Assembly (NCBI GenBank): GCA_049999765.1
Contig: JBNGIQ010009343.1
Coordinates: 1 to 31,438, forward strand
Direction of reading: 5' to 3'
From: Phaeoceros laevis
Lineage: Eukaryota; Anthocerotophyta; Anthocerotopsida; Notothyladales
Length of the DNA stretch: 31,438 bases
This document shows positions 21,019 through 31,438 of this stretch, piece after piece. Positions within the stretch are counted from its first letter, which is position 1; each line of letters starts with the position of its first letter. Position numbers and translations under genes: made by a program. The notes beneath the pieces were generated by a model. It worked only from the letters and a program-made list of their open reading frames with translations, made no database searches and was not told where the DNA came from.

Positions 21019-21575
21019 TCGTGCAGTGTATATACAGTAGCTTGTCTGCTACTCGCTAAAAAATGTTAATGACCTGTATCGGATGAAGTAACAGTAGTGG
21101 CTTCAAAGTTGGCATTGCCACACCGCCCTTCAGGGAAATTCTGGTGAAACTGTTTGAAGACTACTCACCCGCTTCGTTAAATACAACATAAGCAGGGTCG
21201 AAATAGTTTGGAGTGTTCACAACGCTTTACTCCAGTGAACAGTCAACAAGTAGAACTTACCAGTCGTCTCATTATTGACGTTAGAGAACGTCTACTGTCG
21301 CCTTCACTGACATCCAGCGTTAGGCCACAAGCTCCTGAGAAGTCCCACAAGCATCTGGCTGTGCTGTAGGCTGCATATGACGTTCATTGTTAGGCGACTC
21401 GGAATCACGGAGCAGGACCTGCAGGTGCTATGCTGTCGGCCACAAGCTCCTGAGATCTTCATAAGGCAGTCTGCCTGTCATTGTGCAATGCGAAAGAAAA
21501 ATACAAGGACCAGATAATAAAGTTGTTCTAATGCAACTACGCATTCAGCGTCCTGTGATATTCTCCATGGATATT
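21019..21575. other. Convergent intergenic region between petC and RCE1
   Basis: This holds the 3' sides of two converging genes. An 18-bp exact direct repeat (ggccacaagctcctgaga) occurs at 21323-21340 and 21438-21455. No coding exon is recognised on either strand. Confidence 0.5.
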
Positions 21576-23527
21576 TCACATAGCAGAGGCGGAATACCGA
21601 CAGTAACCAAGCCAGCAGCGACAGTCCTCGAATGTACTGTTATACAGGGCTGGTGTAGTTGCTCGCCCAAGCAGCAGGAAGAAAAAAACAAGGCCAGCTA
21701 CGAAGGACACAGGCACCGCTGCAACAACAATAGGCAGAACAGTTAATTTCTGGCATCACACAACGTTCGAACAGAAGCAAGCTGTCCTCCGTGGCCTCTA
21801 ACTCAGACACAAGTCGAAGTGGAGGACACTTAAATTGCACAAAAGACTTTGATTTTGAGAAAAATACTATCAACCCACAATATACCCTTGTTTGCTCTCG
21901 AAAAACCACCCCCAAAGTCTGGTGCACCCATGAAATTGCAAAACACATGTGCAATCAGTGGTGCCACGACATGTCCTGTGAATATAACAGTGAAGTGTCT
22001 CAAACCTTCTCAAAAGACCATCAACATTGTAAGAAAAGCAGCATACTTTCACTTTGGATAGTACCTGTTCTCAAGTACAAGAATGTGGCGTACCATCCAA
22101 AGATGGTGGTATACAGAAGCTGTGCAGCTGTAGAGGTTCATGAGGTATGTTAGTTTGTATGATCCCCTAGTCATCCGCCACTTGTTTTGGGAAACGCATA
22201 GCTTGATGGGGATGATCGGCACCAGTAATCAACGCAGCTTGTTGCTTTGTGTAATTTTGCCGATAGACTAGTTCTCCAAAATGGTGTAAATGAGCTGAAC
22301 GAGTCAGAAGACTGAAGTAAGACTCTCCATGTCCCAAGAGTGTAGTGATTCACATCCTGTTACTTGCTAACACTACAAAATTTTAGAACAGGTGAAAGAT
22401 GTGCAAGGTGGAGCAAGCAGAAACTTACCAACACTGAAGAACAGAGGACAGAGAAAAATAACAGCAGACGTTGGAAAGCCACCACACAACAATACCGGAA
22501 TCATACAAGCCCTGAAAACCAACTCCTCTGACACAGGTGCCTGAGATCATACCAGCTCAAAAATCAAATCAGGGAATAGCAGTGTGCATTTGAACCTCAT
22601 AGCTGAAGATGATAGATAGAGTCTGTTCTTGTTTCAGATGCCTGGATAGAACCAGGAGTTTTTGCTCAAAAACTGCAAGAGCAAGGTATGACGATGAGGG
22701 ATGAGGTACAGTACCACCACATACAATCGCCACGCCATGATGTCAGTCACAGTGGACTTCATTTTTTGCACCACGTACAGCCATAATGTTCCCAGCCATG
22801 GACTCGTTCCGCTCCATTTCTCTTCAGGCGACTCACTAAACAGGTCAACGACTGCCATCACTATTGGGCCTAGGTACAGGATGATTGTCAAAAGGAGTGG
22901 AAAAATTAATGCCTGCCCCTAAGTCACAACATGAAGCGCCTCACATTAGACCAGCGTCAAAGTCTGCCCGAGACAAACATTTGATCGGGCATCCACTAAT
23001 GGTCAAGCAGTTCAATTCCATATTCTGAAAGGAAACAAGCTCATGGATTCGCCTACCAGATGGTCCCAACGGATACCAAAAATTAGTAGCTTAGCACCAA
23101 AGTCTGTCTTCCATCGCCCTTGCAACTGCTGACAAAGAGGGTAGAGTTATGAGCACAGCAAGGACCCATCACTACAGGAAAAAGCCGCATGGTCTACAAT
23201 GCTTTCAAACTAAATTCACGTTCTGCTATAAAATTCACGTTCTAATATGCAATCTGTACTCACCGGGAGCATGAACGAGCAAGCCACAGGAGACAGGACT
23301 GAGGCAACAAAGGCAAACGCAAACCGCCGCAGCAGATGCTCTGTGTAGGTGCGCGCGGGGCGCAGGTTGAAAATGAGGGGTGGCAGGTAAAGAATCAGCA
23401 CATATATAAGCGCCAATGCCCCGCACAGGCCCAAGGCAGCCCATCTCGACAGACAGTGCTCCCCCTGAACCAAAACGGGATTTGCAATAGCCAGCACGGC
23501 TCCCTGAGCATCAGCCATCGATGACAT
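21576..23527 (-). CDS. RCE1: CAAX prenyl protease 2 (RCE1/FACE2), ER membrane
   Basis: RCE1 removes the last three residues of prenylated CAAX proteins at the ER. Eight exons on the minus strand: 23527-23264, 23125-23057, 22912-22715, 22540-22429, 22294-22223, 22127-22065, 21975-21886 and 21718-21576, phases consistent, total 336 residues. Exon 1 has a hydrophobic segment ([20 protein letters not shown]). The ABI/CAAX-protease motifs are intact: [15 protein letters not shown] with the catalytic pair E182-E183 and R187, [12 protein letters not shown] with H216, and [16 protein letters not shown] with H269 and N273. The C-terminal stretch [19 protein letters not shown] matches the plant FACE2 tail. 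The gene is head to head with the RING-H2 gene, 468 bp between start codons. Confidence 0.94.
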
Positions 23528-23995
23528 GGTCACGCAAACTCAGGCTGTGTTCCAGGGCTGCAGTTCTCATCCTCAGAACTGGAATGCCAACCAACGCATA
23601 GGGGCTCTGAGCCACCGTCCCATCAACGCCATGATCGATCGATTCCGCTTCCTGCTAGGCGAAGTATCGCCAGTCTGTAGGGTTTTGCTATCAGAATCGC
23701 CACTCGCGACGAACAAGGCGAAATCCCAAACGACATGACGGACATGCCATCCGCAGGCTTTCGCCCGGATGTCAAGTAATTAAGCTTACACCTCAGTGAC
23801 GTCACAAGCACAACAAGAACAAGGAGCTCCGGCGAGCTGAGCAGCGGTAGCCGGAAAGCAAGCAAGGGCTACTGCAGGCAGTCCTCGTGGGCACCTACCA
23901 AGCGGGAGAGGACAGGACAGGGACAGGACAAGTCAGGACTGGCTGGCCAGCTACCACTCCCTCAGTCCAGAGGGCTCAGGATAGGAGAGCATATC
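23528..23995. promoter_or_regulatory. Shared (bidirectional) promoter region of RCE1 and the RING-H2 gene
   Basis: The 468 bp between two divergent start codons must contain both leaders and promoters. A 10-bp palindrome gtgacgtcac at 23796-23805 has the core TGACGTCA bound by plant TGA-type bZIP factors. That this site works is inference from the motif and its place only. Confidence 0.5.
23764..23826. repeat. Possible dispersed repeat, copy A
   Basis: cccggatgtcaag at 23764-23776 is followed by taagctta (23781-23788) and an acaacaagaacaag tail. The same 13-mer, taagctta and a similar tail occur in the same order near 26597. The spacing differs, so homology is only suggested. Confidence 0.35.
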
Positions 23996-25518
23996 ATGTC
24001 GGCAGGCGATTTGAGCATCAGCCGTACGTCGTCATCGCCATCACCTTCTTCCTCCTCTTCCTCCTCCTCCTACCAGCATTCCGCACCCCGGCAGCGGCGT
24101 GCGCAACCCTGGCACGTCTTCCCTGTCAGGGTGCGCAGCAGCAGGAGCAGCGGCAGCCGTTCTGACGTCACCGAGACCGCTGCCCCTCCTCAGTCCAGGC
24201 GTAGATCTGCCGACGGTCACGGCAGGCATGGATCCGATGCGCGTCCTAGGAGCTCCCGGAGGGACAATTCGTCTTCTGCCACTGCAGGCAGCACAGCTTC
24301 TGGAAGATGGTCTTTAAGAACTCACACTTCCTCCCTGGGAGGAGAGTCAAGCATGCTTCCGGGTGTGGAGTTCGCAAGGCGACGACGGGTGCACTCTGTT
24401 GGCCGGGACGGCGACTCTCCGGGCGGTGGCTTTGGCTTGGTGGATGGTAGACCCAGCAGAGCCCGGCCTGGCTCCACTGTGGCTCATCACCATCATCACT
24501 ATCATCACCACCACCACCACCACCACCATCATTACCACCAGTCGGCCAGTGAGCAGGCGGCGACCCGAACAAGAAGCAGCAGCGGTGGTCGGTTAGGAGG
24601 GTTGCGCACGGCAGGGGAAGCAGCATCCAACGAGGCTCGACCATCAAGCAGTCGGCGACAGGGTGCAAGCAGCAGTACNNNNNNNNNNNNNNNNNNNNNN
24701 NNNNNNNNNNNNNNNNNNNNNNNNNNNNNNNNNNNNNNNNNNNNNNNNNNNNNNNNNNNNNNNNNNNNNNNNNNNNNNCCTCCAACACGGAAGGCGCCAG
24801 GTCGGAACGTGCATTTCGCTTGCCGACTTGGATGCAGAGGTCGTCCACAACGAATAACCTTCGTGAAGAAGCTCTGGAAGAGAAGAATCGTCTGGATGAG
24901 CGGTTAAGAGCAGCAGCTCTCGTCAGCCAAAGCGCCAGGCGTTCCAGGACCTCTCTCCCGGGTCATCCGCAAGCAGACTACAGCTTTGTCGTACCTGAAG
25001 CAGATGAGCACAGCTCCAACAGCGACGAAGATGTGTGGGAGACCAGCATGAGGGAATGGCTCGCTGCTTGGGCTCCAGCAGGAACAGAAGACAGGTTTCG
25101 CCATGACATTAGGTCCCGAAGTACTAGGATGGAGAGGCCCAAAGGAATCAGTAAAGCCACCATCGGGGCCCTGCCAAGAGAAACGTATTGTACCAGGGCC
25201 AAGAAACGAGTGAAAGAGAAAGGAAGTTGCGAACAAGAGGAGTGTCCCGTCTGTTTGGAGCATTTTGTTGTGGGTGAGGTGCTACTGTGTTTGCCATGCA
25301 ACCATAGGTTTCATCCTGATTGTTTGACGCCGTGGCTTGAAAGCCATGGGCAGTGCCCATACTGCAGAGGCAAAGTACCTGAGGCTGCAAAGGCTCGTGG
25401 TACGGCTGCCAGCACCAGCGCTGTTGACGGAGTGCCTGATGGGGAAGATCTGGTCTCTTGGATGACTGCTATTGAACGGGGCATCACCAGACTTAGCTTC
25501 AGGGTATCCAATTATTGA
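23996..25518 (+). CDS. RING-H2 E3 ubiquitin ligase, RHY1A-like, interrupted by an assembly gap
   Basis: The N-terminal half (23996-24678) is rich in Ser and Arg and includes a long His run with scattered Tyr (24484-24540). After the gap the frame resumes at 24781 and reads [20 protein letters not shown], an acidic region, then [19 protein letters not shown]3H2C3 RING follows at 25243-25365: [13 protein letters not shown] and CPYC, with Pro-Trp in [10 protein letters not shown] at the usual E2-contact position. The order (His/Arg/Ser-rich head, a PxGL/I-type linker, RING near the end) resembles Arabidopsis RHY1A. The two parts are in different frames if the gap is taken as 100 bases: 227 codons plus 2 bases lie before it, and 2 bases complete a codon after it. 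So the true gap is not 100, or it hides an intron. Start is the first ATG of the open frame. Confidence 0.85.
24679..24778. other. Assembly gap, 100 N
   Basis: A run of exactly 100 N, a common placeholder for unknown length, lies inside the RING-H2 coding region. The sequence before it is repetitive (agcagcag). Confidence 0.99.
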
Positions 25519-26693
25519 GTTCGCAGCACTTTGGCAGACTTGCATAGTGCAGCATACTCGAACCAGATGTGTCTAAGCAGCTGACTGGCTTGCAGCTTGG
25601 TTTCATAGTCTTACAAAGCCGAGTCTGATAAGCTTGAAAGCTACCGAATTGATTCTGAGGTTGATCCGATGGTGGCCTGCCTTCTAAGAGTATGTATATA
25701 TATTGAAGACACAAGATTCTCGTTTTTGCCTCCTTGCGTTTCGCCAGGCAATGTCTTGAACCGCACCGTCTCTTTGTGTAGAGTTGTTCGAAGGAATGGT
25801 GGCCTTCGTTTCATATTGTTCCGAAGATATGTAGAATACCTTGCCACCCTGAGCCAAGTCAGAACAGTGTCCATTTTTCTGGGAAGAAGATTGCAGCCAG
25901 TGCATCAAGGTGACTCGCTGTGGAAACTCAGCACCAAATCCCTGAGGGTTTCTTGTCTTATCGCTGGTTGATCTTCATCCTTCTACAACAATTCTATCTG
26001 ACTCCTTCCTCTCCCGGCTTTCTCATCTTGCCTTCCCCTCATCTTTTCTCTCTCATTCTGCCAACTGTTTCCTTTCCTAATCTTCTAAGGTGTCTCTTTC
26101 TGCTTTCTTATGACTGCCCACCGCCTTCTTTCTTGTCCTGGTTCTTTTCCGATATAGTGTTGCGTTGGTCTCAAATGGCAGCTCTCCAGAACCAGCTTTG
26201 CCATGTTTTTTCTTCTTTCCTTACTACGAGCACATGCCGCTGTCTATCTGGACGGAATTAGTTTTCTTTCTATTCCTCTTAAGATCCTCCTGTTTACTCT
26301 GTGCCAGTAGTCTTCACGTTTGGCTAGTTGCCTTGTGCGCTGTCGATTCCGCACTTGAAGCTTAACTTTTTAAAGCCATCCGAGAAGGGTCGGCCCGATG
26401 TCAAGCAATGAACACGTACGCACATCATGCCCTCCGTTACCTAGCACGACCGATATCCATCTATCCATCAAATGATCAGACTGATTCTGACACATACATT
26501 TGTATAGATAAGCCACAACAGATAATATTACTTTAGCCCGTGCCATGTGCGTGATGACCCCGGAGTTCCGGAAGGGTTCAAGTCTTCAAGACCTCTCCCG
26601 GATGTCAAGAGGCACACAGTAAGCTTAGAACGCAACAAGAAAAACAAGTAAAAAACGCGTATAAAGAAAATAGGACCCATCATTACTGAGACA
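25519..26693. other. Intergenic, with a pyrimidine-rich stretch
   Basis: The first part is the likely 3' UTR of the RING-H2 gene. From about 25975 to 26290 the plus strand is strongly C/T-rich (many ttcctctc, tttctct words). No exon chain, RNA gene or recognisable protein was found. Confidence 0.5.
26597..26655. repeat. Possible dispersed repeat, copy B
   Basis: cccggatgtcaag at 26597-26609, then taagctta at 26620-26627 and a gcaacaagaaaaacaag tail, match the order of words near 23764. This copy ends about 40 bp from the tRNA-Pro gene. Confidence 0.35.
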
Positions 26694-26766
26694 GGGGCAT
26701 TGCGAGAATCGAACTCGCGACCTCTCGCACCCAAAGCGAGAATCATACCACTAGACCAAATGCCCT
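26694..26766 (-). tRNA. trnP-UGG: tRNA-Pro (anticodon UGG)
   Basis: On the minus strand a 73-nt cloverleaf can be drawn. The acceptor GGGCATT (26766-26760) pairs with AATGCCC (26701-26695), and C is the discriminator base. The anticodon stem CTCGC/GCGAG encloses the loop TTTGGGT, anticodon TGG, reading CCA. The T arm is GCGAG-TTCGAAT-CTCGC, which holds the B box. No intron and no encoded CCA. A run of T on the transcribed strand about 40 bp downstream (aaaaaa at 26651-26656 on plus) could end Pol III transcription. It is nuclear-type, not organellar. Confidence 0.95.
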
Positions 26767-27422
26767 TAATACAAATACATATAGAAAAGTTATTAATTTA
26801 AAAGTAACTTTACAATTGGAATTTAGTTACGGTATATGAATTATCTTTCGGTGGTGAGTCTGGGGACCAGAAATTGGCGACTTGCCGACATCTCTTCCTG
26901 GACTCTTTGCAAGCTGTGCGTGGCCTCCTGCTATGCAGCCAGAGTGGTTCGTTGATGGCTGCGGGATCGCCAAGCAGGCGGCGACCCTGATGCAGCCCGC
27001 CATGTTGCCTGCGGCGCCGCCCATCTTTACTTGCGCAATTCAGTCCTCCTTTGTGCTATAGCATTCCGCTCATGGCATGCCTGTACGATCTGCCAGCAGC
27101 AGGTTGAGTTTTACCAGGATGCTGTCGCTCTTGAATTCAGGGCCTTGTAGACGAACAATCTGCAGGGTGGAGGTGTGGCACTTGCTTTGCGTGCCTAAAT
27201 TTGCGGTGCCTGGCCTGTGCAGGCCGCTAGTTGAGTGTTGAGTACGGATTCAAAGCCTTACTTCTCCTAGCCGCCCATCAACCCCCCGATCCGCAAATTA
27301 TCTCCAGCTTGCTTCTCAATTGAGGAATTGCGCACCATGGAATCAAGGTGTTGTTTCAGCAATGTGGGCTAGTGAGTAGCTTCCTTGAAGGGCTGTCCGG
27401 ATTTGGTGAGAGCTCTGTTGTG
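26767..27422. other. Intergenic: promoter and leader of the ASG2-like gene
   Basis: A/T-rich DNA next to the tRNA is followed by GC-richer sequence. No coding exon recognised. An ATG at 27338 is followed by a stop after eleven codons and could be a small upstream ORF in the ASG2-like leader. Confidence 0.45.
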
Positions 27423-30400
27423 ATGAAGCAACTCCGGTGTCCGGACGGCAATGTGTTCGGCCTTCTGGATGGCCGCTCTATCGATTCTCAACAGGTGTGG
27501 CTGGTTTTAAGTTCGTTTTTGTCTAATTTTGCGTAATCGATGTAGTGGGGTGCTCGTGTTGACTGCAATTGGATTCTTTGCTCTAACATTCTGGTACCGA
27601 CAGTCGAGCTGTATCTGCAAATAGCACTGCTGCCTCTGACGGATTCCCTCTTTACTGCGCATAGTAGTGCTTTGATATCAGACAGCAGGGACGTGGGCGG
27701 AGTTGAGGTGGCCATCATGTCGTGCTGGTAAGGAACAGAATTGCCACTGAGGCCGTTCGTCTGCTTGACTGCAGGTGCCCTACCCGTTTCTGGAGCGTCA
27801 TACCACTCGTGCTCTGCAGACACACTCATCCTTGGTACAGCGACTTGCTCTTGACAAAGTTATGGAGGTACTTTGCACTCCTCCGTGTCTGTCTCCTAAT
27901 GTTTTCACTCGTGACATTTTTCACTCGTGACATTCAACCGTCTAGCAGGTTTGAAGATTCCTCTCTTCGTGTTTGTAACCAACTTTTTGATGTCAGGGTC
28001 ACCAAGGTTGTGTCAACACACTATCCTGGAACGCAAAGGGATCCCTTCTCCTATCTGGGTCGGATGATACGAGGGTGACCATCTGCCTTTGCCTGTTTGG
28101 TGAGGAATATGGTTCAGCATCTGCTTACTGGGCCACCGACTTAAGCTGTTTGGAATTTTGGCAATGGCAGGTGAACGTGTGGGACTATTCAACCAGAAAT
28201 TTGGTACACAGTATACACACCGGTCACACAGCCAACATATTCTGCACAAAATTCATGCCCGAAACTGGGGACGATGTTGTAGTTTCGGGAGCTGGGGACA
28301 ATGAGGTACCTAGACTGCTTTCACAGGATGGTTATCGCACTATAGAATTTGACATTGTTGTTGGGTTGCCCATAGTGGAGTATGATGTTCGTTTGTGGTA
28401 AAATATGTTGAACATAACTTTTGTACTATTGGACCTCTCTTCTGGCGCTGCTTTCAGTAGCTATTGTATCTTTGCAGGTTCGTGTACACAGGCTGAGTCG
28501 ATCATCTGAAAATCGTGGCTCAGGTGCTACATTCTCTAAACGGACAGCCTTGTTTCGGTGCCATGCAAGAAGAGTTAAAAAACTTGCAGTGAGTAAGCTG
28601 AGCTTCTACGGAATTCATTAAACTCTTGTAGCAGTGCAGGCCTGTTAGCCTTGAGAGTCCTACTTGCAGGCCGTGTACCTTTGGATATTTGAGAGATGTC
28701 GCTGTGGGTATTTCAGAGCAGCTATCCGATACTGCTCAGTTTTGGTCTAAAAGCCATAAGATAATTCCGAGATGGTGTTTGTAATCTTGATCAAAAGGTT
28801 ACTCGGAGGACTATGAAAACGACAGTTGGAGCCCTTTAGGTCTTATCTGAGAGAATGCTTGGCAGGTTGAAGAAGGAAACCCCCATGTCGTCTGGAGTGC
28901 AAGCGAGGACGGTACTCTCCGTCAACATGATCTGCGAGAATGCGACTTATGTCCATCGCTTGACAGTCCAATCCAGGAGTGTCGGAACGTTCTGGTACGT
29001 CACACAGCCTGGGCCGTTTGCCCATTTTCTTCTTGCTGTCTTGTAGCTTCAGTTTGCTGAGGGCAGTTTTTGTCAGCATTAACTTCTCCGTTTTGTTCAT
29101 CATGTCAAACACCAGAGTGTGTAGGCATCTGCCTGATCGTGGCTCTGATATTGTGAGTGCTTTGGCTGTTCTGATAGCTTGATTTGCGAAATGGAGTGAA
29201 AAAGTCACTATCAGACGGCCCCAGACATCCGTTAGCTCTGAAAACCTGCGCTATTAGCCCAACTCGACCTCATCATCTTTTAGTGGGGGGCAGGTAAAGG
29301 TCACTTCAGCTCGTATACCAATTAGCAAAATTTGCATGATGTACACGAGACAGAGTGGTGACTTAGTTAAGTGTGTGGTCTCATTGATCAGCGATGCATT
29401 TGCTCGTCTATATGATCGACGAATGCTACTGCCACCATCTTCAGATCGACAGAGTGCCAAGCCACCCCCGTGTGTCTGCTACTTTTGTCCCGCTCATCTC
29501 TCTGATTACGTGAGTGCTTTTTTCGCTTTCAGATCAAGCCCTTCTGTGCAACACTCTCTGCAGCAGGCCTGTACCATTGTATGTCTAAGGAGTGGTTTTA
29601 GATGTGCAGACTCGGTCGGGCTTACATTTAACTCATGTCACATTTAGCCCCAATGGCCAAGAGGTCCTTCTTAGTTATAGTGGAGAGCATGTCTACCTGA
29701 TGGATGCTAACAGCGGTACGTCTGATGTAGACATCCATATTACTGTCCATCGTTCAGCTTTTTATGGCCAAAAATAGTCTGTCTATTTATGTTCGCCTAG
29801 TGGCCAAGATGTTATTTGTTTGCTTGGCTGTCTCTGGTCTCATTCCTTCGCTGTTTCTGTACAGTTCAACATGGGGCAGTCGTGTACATGGCCTCAGATC
29901 TTCCAAAAAGGACTGTTCTTGCTCCCCTTGTCAATGGTACCAATTGTGCTGCGTCACAGCCAACTGCTGGTACAATTGGACTTGGCCGACGACGGGGTGC
30001 TGCCTGGGTAAGTAGTGGCGTCTGAGCTTCAATATTGTCCAGGTTACCGGTGAGACTAGTGCTCGTACTTGCAGACTTCGTCGCATCAAACTTCTACAGC
30101 TTTCTTCATGACGCCAGGTCTACGTACATCTTTCAAAATATAAGCATTGAATTGCAGTGATTGAGGTGCTTTCAACTGTTTGCAGCTGCAGGAATGCAAG
30201 GAGTTGTCTGAAGATGCACGAAGGGCTCTGGAAGATGGAAAGAATTACATCTATGCAATTGAAGCTAGCAGTGAGGTTGTGGACGCTGGGGGCCCAGTAG
30301 TGGGGCCTGGGCTAATCCATGATTGCCTTTGCATCAGGGCTGCAGCTTTCATAAAGGTGTTGTCTTGCATCTTTTACCTTGTCATACTTGTCGTTCCTTG

Positions 30401-31438
30401 AGAATTACACTTGCTTTGATCAGCAGAGCAACTTTGGGTGTTGCGTCTTATTCATCCTTGGCCTTGCAGAGACAGTGGAAGAATGACGTACATATGGCCA
30501 TCAGAGACTGCAATGAGGCTCGTGCAATCACTCCAAATTCAGTAAAGGCACACCATCTAATGGCAGAAGCATTGGCACAGGTATGGACTAGGCCATGAGG
30601 GAGCTTCAATCATTTTGACTTACGGGGTGGGAGTCTCATAAGTAGGTAAGAGAGTAGCGATGGTTGCTATCGTTTGCTGCTCCTTACATGGACTCGAACA
30701 TTGCTCTTTTTTTTGCAGCTTCAGAAACCAAAGGAAGCTCTGGAGTTTGCTCTGAGAGCACACCAGCTTGACCCGAAAGATAGTGGGTTGAATGACCAAG
30801 TTGCCCACCTCCGAGCAAAACTTCAACAAGGTCATTGTTTTGGCAATTGTTCCTAATCCTGCTAGTTACCCAACTTTACTAATGTGTACTTCGCTCCATA
30901 TGCAGCTGAGGAGGCAAAAAACAATCGGGGAACGGATAATGATTCGAAGTCGGAAAGGAGGTCTGGAAGACGGCCTTTGAGTGACTTCTTTTTCAGATCG
31001 ACATCCGATGAAAGCAATGACAGCACGCAAACAGAGCAAGAAGAGTCAGACAATGATGAGGAAGGTGGCATGGAGATGGAGATGGAGATTGAAATGTCAG
31101 TAACTGAAGATGACGAAAGTGTCCGGGATGGACCTAGGGCAGGTCCAAGTGTGAACTTAAGGTTAAGGAGAAGAGCTGGTAGATCGCGGAGAAATCCATC
31201 GCCTGCATCAGGAACATCGACTTCCGGAGCTACTGACAATAGTCCATCTCAGGTGAGTGAGTGGGTTCTAAGGTAGACCGCTGCGCAAACATGATCGTCA
31301 ATGGTGCAGAAGCCTGTATTACACACTGCAAGGTCGCTGTCTTTGACTTACGTCAATCTCTGCATCATTTTCAGGCTGAAATTGCCGTGGACATGAGGCA
31401 GCGGTACGTGGGACATTGTAACACTGGCACAGACATCA
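27423..31438 (+). CDS. ASG2: WD40-TPR protein, ASG2/DCAF type (WDTC1-like), 5' part
   Basis: These proteins are thought to be substrate receptors of CUL4-DDB1 ubiquitin ligases; Arabidopsis ASG2 affects seed germination and ABA responses. Exons: 27423-27494, 27775-27867, 27997-28074, 28171-28305, 28478-28588, 28866-28994, 29178-29293, 29392-29509, 29610-29715, 29865-30007, 30186-30356, 30470-30580, 30719-30830, 30906-31252 and 31375 to the window edge, about 635 residues. WD40 part: GHQGCVNTLSWNAKGSLLLS, HTGHTANIFCTKFMPETGDD, FRCHARRVKKLA, VVWSASEDGTLRQHDLRE, SDAFARLYDRRML, HLTHVTFSPNGQEVLLSYSG. TPR part: NYIYAIEASSEVV, WKNDVHMAIRDCNEARAI, PKEALEFALRAHQLDP. An acidic region follows, then MRQRYVGHCNTGTDI, which opens the second WD40 set beyond the window. 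The start ATG at 27423 was chosen because DGNVFGLLDGR after it aligns with the ASG2 N-terminus. The stretch from exon 10 (29865-30007) shows little resemblance to Arabidopsis. Confidence 0.93.

Noticed and set aside
20856-21059. Frame with a repeated HLQEISHSLPT peptide
   Set aside because: It is only the translation of the 29-bp minisatellite after petC; no start context or homologue supports a gene.
24246-24848. Minus-strand frames with Val/Met/Asp runs near 24347-24850
   Set aside because: These are the reverse of the His/Tyr codon repeat in the RING-H2 gene and also cross the gap.
25920-26261. Hydrophobic 113-codon frame that looks like a membrane protein
   Set aside because: The Phe/Leu/Ser content follows from the pyrimidine-rich strand; no splice context or conserved pattern.

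Overview
This is a eukaryotic nuclear window from a plant-lineage (streptophyte) genome. The evidence is genes split by many short GT-AG introns (about 60-610 bp, mostly near 100), a nuclear petC gene for the chloroplast Rieske protein with a transit peptide, a plant-type Sec14-nodulin protein, a plant RCE1-type protease and a plant-type tRNA-Pro. The short introns and fairly compact spacing would fit a non-seed plant or streptophyte alga, but the sequence alone does not fix the species. Two runs of N (400 and 100 bases) are assembly gaps.

Layout, left to right. 8-2067 (+) is the 3' half of a Sec14-like phosphatidylinositol transfer protein (SFH family), with tandem duplications over exon-intron borders. 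2495-4207 (-) is a PIF/Harbinger-derived, ALP1-like transposase protein without introns that lacks its first catalytic Asp. 4957-6987 (+) is a WD40 protein of the WRAP73/WDR8 family (6 exons). 7197-12964 (+) is a mitochondrial-type Lon protease (20 exons, about 1186 residues). 12965-16959 is a gene-poor stretch with short tandem repeats, a perfect hairpin and a 400-base gap. 16960-18770 (+) is a TRAF-type zinc-finger protein. 19424-20705 (+) is petC, followed by a five-copy 29-bp minisatellite. 21576-23527 (-) is the CAAX prenyl protease RCE1/FACE2 (8 exons), head to head with a RING-H2 ubiquitin-ligase gene at 23996-25518 (+) that is interrupted by a gap. 26694-26766 (-) is tRNA-Pro(UGG). 27423-31438 (+) is the first 15 exons of a WD40-TPR protein of the ASG2/DCAF type, cut by the right edge.

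The genes do not form one pathway. Most are single conserved housekeeping genes: membrane lipid traffic, microtubule minus-end organisation, mitochondrial proteolysis, photosynthetic electron transport, CAAX processing and ubiquitin ligation. RCE1 and ASG2 have a possible shared theme, since ASG2 of Arabidopsis is reported to be farnesylated, but no physical or regulatory link is visible here. I found no convincing new multi-gene system. The best leads are the catalytically altered Harbinger protein with an extra open frame upstream, the exon-border duplications in the SFH gene, the acidic insertion in Lon, and a few unexplained repeats.
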